A DNA stretch of 11,037 nt from the NCBI GenBank assembly GCA_002404295.1, contig DHJK01000122.1:395-11431 (forward strand), written 5' to 3'. The notes under the pieces are model-generated. The model did not search any database. It worked only from the letters and a program-made list of their open reading frames with translations, and was not told the origin of the DNA. The stretch comes from Legionellales bacterium UBA4722 (lineage in GTDB: Bacteria; Pseudomonadota; Gammaproteobacteria; DSM-16500). The position numbers and the translations under genes are program-made. This document shows, piece after piece, positions 1 through 6,292 of this stretch; within the stretch, counting starts at the first letter, position 1, and each line of letters begins with the position of its first letter.

Positions 1-2
1 GC

Positions 3-818
3 GCTTGGATGGTTGGAAAAAAACATTATGATTTAGGTGACCCACTCTTTCATGCCATGCTTGATGGCAATATGAATTACACCTGCGGTTATTGGAAAAA
101 TGCTCACAGCTTAGAAGATGCACAACAAGCCAAGCTGGAACTCACTTGTCAAAAATTATCACTAAAACCCGGCATGCGATTATTAGATATAGGCTGTGGT
201 TGGGGAGCATTAGCAAAATATGCGGCAGAGAAATATGGCGTGAGCGTCGTTGGCGCAACCATATCACGTAATCAATATGATCATATAAAAGATTATTGCA
301 AAGGATTGCCTATTGAAATTCGCTTACAAGATTATCGAGATATCGAAGGTCAATTTGATCGAATTTGTTCTTTAGGAATGTTCGAACATGTAGGAGAATC
401 CAATTATTCCACCTACATGCGTGTCGTAGATCGTTGTTTAGCTGATGATGGTTTATTTTTATTGCATACGATTGGTGATAACTTTATCGGCCCTGCTAAC
501 GAATGGATCTCTAAATATATTTTTCCTAATGGTGTGTTACCCACTATTTCTTTAATTGCAAAAGCAACCGAAGGTTTATTCGTCATGGAAGATTGGCATA
601 ACTTCGGTGCTGATTATGATAAAACACTGATGGCTTGGCAGCAGAATTTTGAGCGACATTGGCCGCAATTAAAATCGGAGTATGATGATCGGTTTTACCG
701 GTTATGGAATTATTATTTACTCAGTTGTGCTGGCGCTTTTAGAGCACGCACTGCGCAGCTTTGGCAAGTCGTTTTTTCTAAAGCAGGCATTCGAGGCGGG
801 TATCAAGCACCGCGTTAA
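3..818 (+). CDS. cfa: Cyclopropane-fatty-acyl-phospholipid synthase, 5' end cut by window
   Basis: This SAM-dependent enzyme adds a methylene bridge to double bonds of unsaturated acyl chains in membrane phospholipids, usually in stationary phase or under acid stress. The frame is open to the window edge; the ATG at 9 is internal, because the preceding codons (Ala-Trp) continue the E. coli Cfa alignment. About 110 N-terminal residues are missing. Counting from that Met, the visible motifs are YTCGYW (24-29, with the Cys matching E. coli Cys139), the SAM-binding LDIGCGWG (59-66), GMFEHVG, LLHTIG, the HNFGADYD segment and SCAGAFRAR near the C-terminus with the conserved late Cys. All key residues I can compare with the E. 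coli enzyme are kept. The C-terminus has normal length, yet its last 41 bp also encode the end of murU on the opposite strand. Identification is secure. Confidence 0.95.
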   Translation, partial: AWMVGKKHYDLGDPLFHAMLDGNMNYTCGYWKNAHSLEDAQQAKLELTCQKLSLKPGMRLLDIGCGWGALAKYAAEKYGVSVVGATISRNQYDHIKDYCKGLPIEIRLQDYRDIEGQFDRICSLGMFEHVGESNYSTYMRVVDRCLADDGLFLLHTIGDNFIGPANEWISKYIFPNGVLPTISLIAKATEGLFVMEDWHNFGADYDKTLMAWQQNFERHWPQLKSEYDDRFYRLWNYYLLSCAGAFRARTAQLWQVVFSKAGIRGGYQAPR

Positions 819-1446
819 GTTGTTCGGCATCGCCGATATTAAACCATTGCCCTGCGAAATGTTCGCCCGTCACCTGTTGACGTGTGATTGCCTGCGTCAA
901 CAAAGTACCTAGACGAAAATGGCCGGGCTTACATTCTGAAAACAATGCGTGCCGATAAACACCTATATTTGAAAAAGTAAGCATAGGTGAACCACTGCAA
1001 TATATTTGCTTTCCATCCAAACAGAAATCACCTTGCGGATAAAATACAGGATTATCAACCAAAACAAGATGCGCCAATGCTTCAGGTTCTTCTGGTAAAT
1101 TCTCTAACGCATATTCAGAAATAATATCACTGCTCAATACTACAAAAGGTGCATCGCCTAATAACGGTAACGCTTGAAAAATACCGCCTCCTGTTTCAAG
1201 CCTTTCTTCTTCTTCAGAATACTGAATAGCAACACCATAACGATCACCATTACCCAATGCTGCTTTAATCTGTTCGCGATGGTAACTCACGTTAATGACT
1301 ATTTCTCGAATATCCGCTTTAGCCATTGCCCTAATAGAATATTCAATTAAATAATGCTGACCCACTCGCAACAATGGCTTAGGTGTGTCATCCGTCAAAC
1401 TACCCATTCGCGTACCGCGACCTGCTGCTAAAATCATTCCGCGCAT
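778..1446 (-). CDS. murU: N-acetylmuramate alpha-1-phosphate uridylyltransferase MurU
   Basis: MurU transfers UMP from UTP to MurNAc-1-phosphate, giving UDP-MurNAc. This is the last step of the peptidoglycan recycling route that bypasses de novo MurA/MurB synthesis in Pseudomonas-like bacteria. The 222-residue length equals that of P. putida MurU, and the sequence can be aligned from end to end. Visible motifs are the nucleotidyltransferase signature LAAGRGTRM (6-14) with PKPLL (22-26), LETGGGIFQALPLLGDAPF (83-101), the metal-binding Asp of SSD (107; usually GD, here SD), AHLVLVDNP (125-133) and GDF (139-141). An upstream GAGG lies about 9 bases before the ATG. It follows amgK on the same strand after a 207-bp gap that is mostly repeat, whereas these two genes are usually close together. 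Its stop codon lies inside the 3' end of the convergent cfa gene. Very likely correct. Confidence 0.93.
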   Translation of the reverse strand: MRGMILAAGRGTRMGSLTDDTPKPLLRVGQHYLIEYSIRAMAKADIREIVINVSYHREQIKAALGNGDRYGVAIQYSEEEERLETGGGIFQALPLLGDAPFVVLSSDIISEYALENLPEEPEALAHLVLVDNPVFYPQGDFCLDGKQIYCSGSPMLTFSNIGVYRHALFSECKPGHFRLGTLLTQAITRQQVTGEHFAGQWFNIGDAEQLNAVLDTRLECLL

Positions 1447-1514
1447 ATTTATTACCTCTTATTAAGCAGCATTCTTATCCATAACTCAGGTTATATAACA
1501 GCTTACCTGGTCAT

Positions 1515-1703
1515 CGTCATTGCGAGCGGGAGCGAAGCAACCTATTCTTTTGTGAGCTGATTAGAACCATTCAAGCTCAAAAGCAGCGCTGAAAGACTAG
1601 GTTGCTTCGCTCCCGCTCGCAATGACGGTGAGCTGATCAGAACCATTCGGGCTCTAAAGCAGCGTTGAAAAACTAGGTTGCTTCGCTCCCGCTCGCAATA
1701 ACG
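1515..1703. repeat. Palindromic repeat with two 76-bp tandem units
   Basis: Units 1552-1627 and 1628-1703 are head-to-tail copies of 76 bp with 7 mismatches (69 of 76 identical). The 29 bases at 1515-1543 are the exact reverse complement of 1599-1627, the end of unit 1, and match the end of unit 2 (1675-1703) with one mismatch. The transcript could fold into a 29-bp perfect stem with a 55-base loop. The core, around CATTGCGAGCGGGAGCGAAG, resembles a dispersed palindromic repeat type seen in many bacterial genomes; that link is from general knowledge. The element fills most of the amgK-murU spacer, and unit 2 overlaps the 3' end of amgK. There is no open reading frame that looks like a transposase, so it is a non-autonomous repeat. 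Confidence 0.92.
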
Positions 1704-2676
1704 ATAGCTGTTTCGGCATTACAGTTTCACGTAAAAAAGCATGAAATTCTTGGCATTCACTATAACGCTGACTCTCCAGCATAATATAATTTAATGTACG
1801 TGGAATATGTTTTAAATAATTCGCATTTCCATCACGGCGATATTTACGTGAAAAAGTCAAAAGTGCTTTTAGATGTCTTTGTAAGCCCATCAAATCAAAC
1901 CAGCGTAAAAACGCATGATCACTTACAGCTAAATTTAATTTGTCACGATATTGCAACGCTAATTTAGTGACTTGCTCCTCTGGCCATGCAATATAACAGT
2001 CTCGCAACAAAGAAACTAAATCGTAAGTCACAGGCCCAATAAAAGCATCTTGAAAATCTAAAATACCCATTTGCTCGCTTGGCAACACCATTAAATTGGC
2101 AGAATGATAATCGCGGTGCATAAAGACTTGCGGTTGGCTTGCGGCAGTGTCTGCTAAAAAAATAAATAATTCATCAAGCATGCGTTCAGTAGTGACAGAT
2201 AACGTCAGAGCCAAATGTTTTTTTAAAAACCAATCTTGAAACAATTTTAATTCTTTATACATAAAATCAGCGGTAAACAATGGAATATTCCAGCCTGCAA
2301 CGACAGGACAGCTCTGTAAAAGAGTTAGCGCATCTAATGCTTGCCCATAAAGAGTTTCAACATTTACAGCATTTAACTCATTGAGCAGTAAGCCATCGCC
2401 AAAATCAGTCAATAATAAAAACCCTTGCTGCAAATCTTCGGCGATGATGTCTGGGGTCATTAATCCATGAGCACGTAACGACCGACTAATTGCAATATAT
2501 GGCACACAATTTTCTTTGTCGGGTGGCGCATCCATCGCTATATAAGAACATTCTGATTGATAAATCCGAAAATAGCGTCTAAAGCTCGCATCAGCTGTTA
2601 AAGCATGCGGAAAAGGCTCAACTAAATCACTGTTTTCTCGCAACCAATTGTGAAGTAATTGCAATCTATCGTTCAT
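1654..2676 (-). CDS. amgK: N-acetylmuramate/N-acetylglucosamine kinase AmgK
   Basis: AmgK phosphorylates recovered MurNAc (and GlcNAc) at the anomeric carbon with ATP. Its product is the substrate of MurU, encoded next. The fold is that of aminoglycoside phosphotransferases. Visible motifs are SFRRYFR (31-37), MDAPPDKENC (48-57), GFLLLTDFGDG (85-95), the catalytic-loop HRDYHSANL (187-195, Asp189), ILDFQDAFIGPVTYDL (205-220, metal-binding Asp207) and LMGLQRHLKALLTFSRKYRRDG (262-283), all matching P. putida AmgK. The start is supported by an AGGA about 5 bases before the ATG. The family normally ends near residue 320; here residues 325-340 are encoded by the palindromic repeat, including the TAG stop. 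The secreted-protein gene upstream ends only 12 bp before this start, so the two are probably co-transcribed. The kinase domain is complete, so I expect an active enzyme with a novel tail. Confidence 0.93.
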   Translation of the reverse strand: MNDRLQLLHNWLRENSDLVEPFPHALTADASFRRYFRIYQSECSYIAMDAPPDKENCVPYIAISRSLRAHGLMTPDIIAEDLQQGFLLLTDFGDGLLLNELNAVNVETLYGQALDALTLLQSCPVVAGWNIPLFTADFMYKELKLFQDWFLKKHLALTLSVTTERMLDELFIFLADTAASQPQVFMHRDYHSANLMVLPSEQMGILDFQDAFIGPVTYDLVSLLRDCYIAWPEEQVTKLALQYRDKLNLAVSDHAFLRWFDLMGLQRHLKALLTFSRKYRRDGNANYLKHIPRTLNYIMLESQRYSECQEFHAFLRETVMPKQLSLLRAGAKQPSFSTLL

Positions 2677-2688
2677 ATTATCCTAGTT

Positions 2689-3246
2689 TTACATAAAATC
2701 TCTACAATCATGATAACCGATGACATTTTCTGTTACCACTCCACTCACATTACAATAAGTAGAATAAGCTACATTTGTATCACAACTTACGGCCGGCGTA
2801 TAAAATACTGTGCTATGAAAAAATTGATTCCAGAGAGAATCATGAACGTGCCTGTCTGAATCCTCGTAGAAATTTCCCAGAGTGGCACCACTCTCTTCAG
2901 AAGGAGGACAATGGCCATTTAATGCGGTTGTTTCAGCCTTTAGAACAGTTTGATCGCTCAAAGTATAAGTGCAAATCAACCCTGAAACTCCTAGCCCATA
3001 TGCAGAGGTTCCTAAATGAACCTTTAGAGATGCATCCGCATTCATCGAAGTTAACGCACTATTGTCACCCGGCCCTGCAGAAGTGATTATCCAATTCCCA
3101 CTGCTGTTACTAACCACCCAAGGGTTCCCTGGACTGCCATGAAAAAATTGGGCTGCACCGGGACATTCAGTGACCTTTAAAGGGTCACCTGCAAATACAT
3201 TAACAACGCATAAGGATAAAAACATCGCCAAGAAATAATTTCGCAT
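2689..3246 (-). CDS. Secreted cysteine-rich protein of unknown function (185 aa)
   Basis: I do not recognise this protein with certainty. A clear Sec signal peptide occupies about residues 1-19 (short charged start, hydrophobic core, then VFA before Gly20). The mature part has six cysteines (28, 92, 113, 155, 165, 181), consistent with up to three disulfides in the periplasm or outside the cell. It has a Gly/Ser/Asn-rich N-terminal half (SSGNWIITSAGPG, 48-60) and a CTYT segment (92-95). This C-P...W...G-x-G...C-x-Y pattern recalls small secreted proteins of the DUF3757 kind found in Legionella and Coxiella, a tentative idea from memory. GAGGAG lies about 12 bases before the ATG, an unusually long spacing; an ATT just before the ATG might be the true start. 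It follows the 49-residue peptide gene by 64 bp and precedes amgK by 12 bp on the same strand. It sits where amgK and lptD are normally direct neighbours. Confidence 0.8.
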   Translation of the reverse strand: MRNYFLAMFLSLCVVNVFAGDPLKVTECPGAAQFFHGSPGNPWVVSNSSGNWIITSAGPGDNSALTSMNADASLKVHLGTSAYGLGVSGLICTYTLSDQTVLKAETTALNGHCPPSEESGATLGNFYEDSDRHVHDSLWNQFFHSTVFYTPAVSCDTNVAYSTYCNVSGVVTENVIGYHDCRDFM

Positions 3247-3274
3247 AATACAATACTGCTCCTCTAGTTTGATT

Positions 3275-3282
3275 GGGGGGGG
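3275..3282. repeat. Run of eight G residues
   Basis: Eight consecutive G (C on the minus strand) lie between the 49-aa and 185-aa secreted-protein genes, about 9 bases upstream of the GAGGAG that should serve the latter. Such runs are prone to slippage during replication. Because it is in untranslated spacer, length changes would not shift a frame, though they could alter promoter or leader spacing. It is also a likely place for sequencing error. Confidence 0.6.
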
Positions 3283-3310
3283 CTAAAATAAGTCTAAAAT
3301 TCACATGAAA

Positions 3311-3460
3311 TTATTGATAACAGTCCTCAGGATGGCCGGCACTGGTTTGGCATGCAAGGAGGTTAGTGCCAACAGGGCATTGCAAGACTGTTGCCGACAT
3401 AGCCGAATTAATAAAACCTATAGCTAATGCACATAACACTAAACTTTTTTTTAAAATCAT
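3311..3460 (-). CDS. Small secreted cysteine peptide (49 aa), unrecognised
   Basis: This short gene starts MILKKSLVLCALAIGF and has all parts of a Sec signal peptide: two lysines, a hydrophobic stretch to about residue 17, then small residues (NSAMSA, 18-23) suitable for cleavage. The mature peptide would be about 26 residues with three cysteines (28, 37, 47), ending ...EDCYQ. Translation is supported by a strong AGAGAGG about 7 bases before the ATG and by a plausible promoter upstream (3535-3563). The odd cysteine count suggests either a dimer or one free thiol. The 185-residue secreted protein gene lies 64 bp downstream on the same strand; both mature chains have a Cys-Pro near their start, but I see no wider similarity. 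The function is unknown; a secreted bioactive peptide or an envelope protein are both possible. Confidence 0.65.
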   Translation of the reverse strand: MILKKSLVLCALAIGFINSAMSATVLQCPVGTNLLACQTSAGHPEDCYQ

Positions 3461-3484
3461 TGTAAAACCTCTCTAGTATGGACT

Positions 3485-3514
3485 AAAAAAGATCTAAACT
3501 TTCGTTGCAGATCT
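3485..3514 (-). promoter_or_regulatory. Weak leader hairpin followed by T-tract
   Basis: Read on the minus strand, AGATCT at 3514-3509 can pair with AGATCT at 3495-3490 across a 13-base loop, followed at once by a run of T (complement of 3485-3490). It lies in the predicted leader of the 49-aa peptide gene, about 30 bases before its start. The layout is that of a small terminator or attenuator, but the stem is only 6 bp with two G-C pairs, so it may be chance. Confidence 0.25.
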
Positions 3515-3534
3515 ATTTAAAAGCGCAGAAACCC

Positions 3535-3563
3535 ATTATGAAGAACCACTTATCAAATTACAA
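3535..3563 (-). promoter_or_regulatory. Predicted sigma70 promoter for the secreted-peptide/amgK/murU operon
   Basis: On the minus strand, TTGTAA (3563-3558) and CATAAT (3540-3535) are separated by exactly 17 bases, giving 4 of 6 and 5 of 6 matches to the consensus boxes. Transcription would begin near 3528, giving a leader of roughly 68 bases before the ATG at 3460. It is the best promoter candidate I find in the divergent spacer facing lptD. No equally good promoter is visible for lptD itself; TACACT at 3595-3600 is a possible -10 box without a good -35. Confidence 0.45.
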
Positions 3564-3636
3564 CAGCAGCCTAGCATCACTCCACCCTTTTCGCTACACT
3601 GTGAACCTCTAAAAAGCAGGAACTCCTAGGCAAACA

Positions 3637-6291
3637 ATGCGTGTCTTGAACATCACTCTAAAAAGGCTCGCGATTGCTCTGAGCTTGCTCGCATGGTTGA
3701 GTATACCGCTTGCCACAACCCCCACTACGCCTGATGATTTGTGCGTGGCTGCCAACATGCCTGCTCAATCACTGACCTCCTCCGCCATGGCAAAAGCACT
3801 AGGCTGGGTGCAAACAGACATAGGTCGTTGTGGTGGCTATTATCTAGAATCCTCCTTTATCGGCGCTGATTCATCATTAGAAAAAAACCATATCCAACTC
3901 AGCAGTCAACAAGGGATCGTTTTTTCGCTCCACGGCACTTCTATTTCACAAGGTCAAATTACCATCACCCAAGACGGGCAACAAATCATTGCAAACAAAG
4001 GGTATCTCTATCGTGACCCTACCACAGGCAAACTTAATGCCGTAGATTTAATAGGGCATGTAGTCTTAAGACAACCCAACGAACTTATCATCGCTGACTA
4101 TGGTCATGTTGATTTAAAAATGAAACAAAAATCGCTGCATCATATTTTGTATCGGAATGCGATTTACAGCAAAACGTCGACTCAGAAACCCATTGTCCCC
4201 ACCAATAAACAAATCGAACATGAAAACAAAGTGTACCAATTAAGCGCCTGGGGAACTGCAGAAAAATACGAACAAAATGAACCCAAAATATCGCTCTTCA
4301 ATCAAGCAACGTATAGCACCTGCCCGCCCTTGACGAGTGCCTGGCAAGTAAAGGCCAGCAATATTGAACTGAATAAAAATACGGGCAGAGGTTATGCACG
4401 CAATGCAAGGCTACTGGTAAAAGGTGTCCCTGTGTTTTATACACCTTATCTCAATTTCCCCATTGATTCACGACGACAAACAGGTTTTTTACCGCCTGCA
4501 ATACGTCCAAACACCACAGAATCTGGAACAATCATCACTGCGCCTTTTTATATAAATTTAGCGCCCAATTACGATGACATGCTCACACCTGCTCTTTTAT
4601 TTAAACGCGGTATCCAAGTCACTAATTTATTCCGTTACCTCACACCAGAGACTGAGGGTAAAATTAAGATTACAGCACTACCTAATGATCACTTGTTTAC
4701 TGCTCTAAAAGAAGAGAGTATCAACCAGTTTCTAGAGCCTACAAGCCCGTTAACCCAAGCAAATTTTAACCGTCTGCAAAATGCAAGCAACACCCGCACC
4801 GCCTTTTCCTGGCAAAACGATGCGCATTATAATGAACATTGGACAAGCGCTCTCGATTATAATTATGTAAGCGACGATTACTACACAACCAATTTCAGTA
4901 ACGGCCTCACACAAGTCACCACTAACCAACTATTACAACAAGCCGACCTCACCTATAAAGGACAATTTTGGCAATTCCGCGGTAATATTCAAGGCTATCA
5001 AACACTACATCCGCTGGACCAAAGTTATCAAAATGTATACTCGCGTCTTCCGCAATTAACGCTAGGCGGCAATTATCTTGATCAAAATACAGGTTTAAAT
5101 TATTCCGTTGATAATGACTTATCGCATTTTGTCATTCGCAAAAATCCAGGCGCTGATGTATTGTATCCATATGGCACTAGAGTCAATGTACAGCCTGCCA
5201 TCAGTTGGCCTGTATACCGTCCTGCTTTTTTCTTTAATCCGCGCTTACAATTTGCGATGACACAGTATGAAGTCGGCCAGATTCCAGCCAATACGAATCC
5301 AGCTACTTTTAATAATCATCTAGTGAGCCCGTACCGCTCTCTACCTATTTTTGATATTAGCTCTGGTATGTACTTTGAACGTAACTTCAGCATTGGGCAG
5401 TATGGGTTAACGCAAACACTAGAACCACAAATGTACTACACCTATATCCCTTACTATAATCAAAATAACTTACCGCTCTTTGATACTGATCTGACTACAT
5501 TAACGTACGATCAACTCTTTACTTATAATCGTTTTAGCGGTCTGGATCGTATTGGCGATGCCAATCAAATCGCTCTAGGTTTGGCAACCCGCTTTATGGA
5601 TCAACAATCAGGCACCCAAAAAGCCTATGCTGGCATAGGTCAAATTAATTACTTTCAACACCGACGCGTTACACTTTGTACTAATGATTTAGGCTCAACA
5701 CAAAACTGTGCTGCATTACTCACATCCTCTGATAACTCTAATAATCGTGTCAACCGCTCACCTCTTTCGGGCGTCTTAAGTTACAACCTAACGCCTAACT
5801 GGACTTTCACCTCCAGTACTATTTACGATACCCATGTTAACAATGTGAAAAATGAAACGCTTACCTTAGGCTATAGCACCGACTCACAACGATCCGTTAC
5901 GTTAAGTTACACCTATGCCCTAGACGGCGCGTTCGTACCGACTAATCCCGTTGGCAGTAGCGCTAATAATCTATCCCAAACCGACCTCAACTTCATTTGG
6001 CCTATCGCCCATGGCTGGAGCACATTGGGTCGCTGGACTGAAAATTTCAATACCACCAGTTTCCAGAACCTGCTCTTTGGTTTACAATACGACAGTTGCT
6101 GTTGGGCTGTACGTTTTCTTACGGGTCGTATCTTTACTAACGTTAATTTAAACAAGACGCTTAAATACAACACAGAATCCTATATCCAATTTGCCCTAAA
6201 AGGCTTAGGGAATTTTGGCACAGGCGATCCAAGTTCAACGCTGAATACTGGCGCCATTTCTTATCAAACCGATTTTGGGCAGGACTTTTAA
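3637..6291 (+). CDS. lptD: LPS-assembly outer-membrane protein LptD
   Basis: LptD, with the lipoprotein LptE, forms the outer-membrane translocon that inserts lipopolysaccharide into the outer leaflet. The 884-residue protein (E. coli 784) has a signal peptide (cleavage probably near residue 26), an N-terminal OstA/LptA-like beta-jellyroll that receives LPS (about 85-225), then the large beta-barrel. Diagnostic segments are TCPPLTSAWQV (228-238), NARLLVKGVPVFYTPYLNFP, SRRQTGFLPP, GLTQTLEPQMYYTYIPY, FSGLDRIGDANQIALGLATR and LQYDSCCWAVRF. Cysteines at 36 or 65, 229 and the adjacent pair 821/822 provide the pattern used for the conserved inter-domain disulfides. Two further cysteines (681, 691) are in a probable surface loop. 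The start has TAGG about 6 bases upstream. The stop is 1 bp before the surA ATG. In E. coli lptD is under envelope-stress control; I see no convincing sigmaE site here. Confidence 0.96.
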   Translation: MRVLNITLKRLAIALSLLAWLSIPLATTPTTPDDLCVAANMPAQSLTSSAMAKALGWVQTDIGRCGGYYLESSFIGADSSLEKNHIQLSSQQGIVFSLHGTSISQGQITITQDGQQIIANKGYLYRDPTTGKLNAVDLIGHVVLRQPNELIIADYGHVDLKMKQKSLHHILYRNAIYSKTSTQKPIVPTNKQIEHENKVYQLSAWGTAEKYEQNEPKISLFNQATYSTCPPLTSAWQVKASNIELNKNTGRGYARNARLLVKGVPVFYTPYLNFPIDSRRQTGFLPPAIRPNTTESGTIITAPFYINLAPNYDDMLTPALLFKRGIQVTNLFRYLTPETEGKIKITALPNDHLFTALKEESINQFLEPTSPLTQANFNRLQNASNTRTAFSWQNDAHYNEHWTSALDYNYVSDDYYTTNFSNGLTQVTTNQLLQQADLTYKGQFWQFRGNIQGYQTLHPLDQSYQNVYSRLPQLTLGGNYLDQNTGLNYSVDNDLSHFVIRKNPGADVLYPYGTRVNVQPAISWPVYRPAFFFNPRLQFAMTQYEVGQIPANTNPATFNNHLVSPYRSLPIFDISSGMYFERNFSIGQYGLTQTLEPQMYYTYIPYYNQNNLPLFDTDLTTLTYDQLFTYNRFSGLDRIGDANQIALGLATRFMDQQSGTQKAYAGIGQINYFQHRRVTLCTNDLGSTQNCAALLTSSDNSNNRVNRSPLSGVLSYNLTPNWTFTSSTIYDTHVNNVKNETLTLGYSTDSQRSVTLSYTYALDGAFVPTNPVGSSANNLSQTDLNFIWPIAHGWSTLGRWTENFNTTSFQNLLFGLQYDSCCWAVRFLTGRIFTNVNLNKTLKYNTESYIQFALKGLGNFGTGDPSSTLNTGAISYQTDFGQDF

Positions 6292-6292
6292 A

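Noticed and set aside
682..912. Plus-strand open frame across the cfa-murU junction
   Set aside because: It overlaps well-identified genes on both sides in other frames and has no recognisable content; a shadow frame.
1552..1703. Tandem 76-bp units as a CRISPR array
   Set aside because: There are only two units, directly adjacent with no spacers, and the core is a known type of dispersed palindrome; no cas genes nearby.
2775..3086. Plus-strand open frame opposite the 185-aa secreted protein
   Set aside because: The minus-strand frame has a signal peptide and a cysteine pattern; this one has neither nor a ribosome-binding site.
3311..3460. 49-aa peptide as a broken copy of the 185-aa gene
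   Set aside because: Beyond a signal peptide and a Cys-Pro there is no shared sequence, and it has its own strong ribosome-binding site and stop.
6275..6292. TTG start for surA giving six more residues
   Set aside because: It lies inside lptD and would put extra residues ahead of a normal signal peptide; the ATG at 6293 has AGGA at the right distance.
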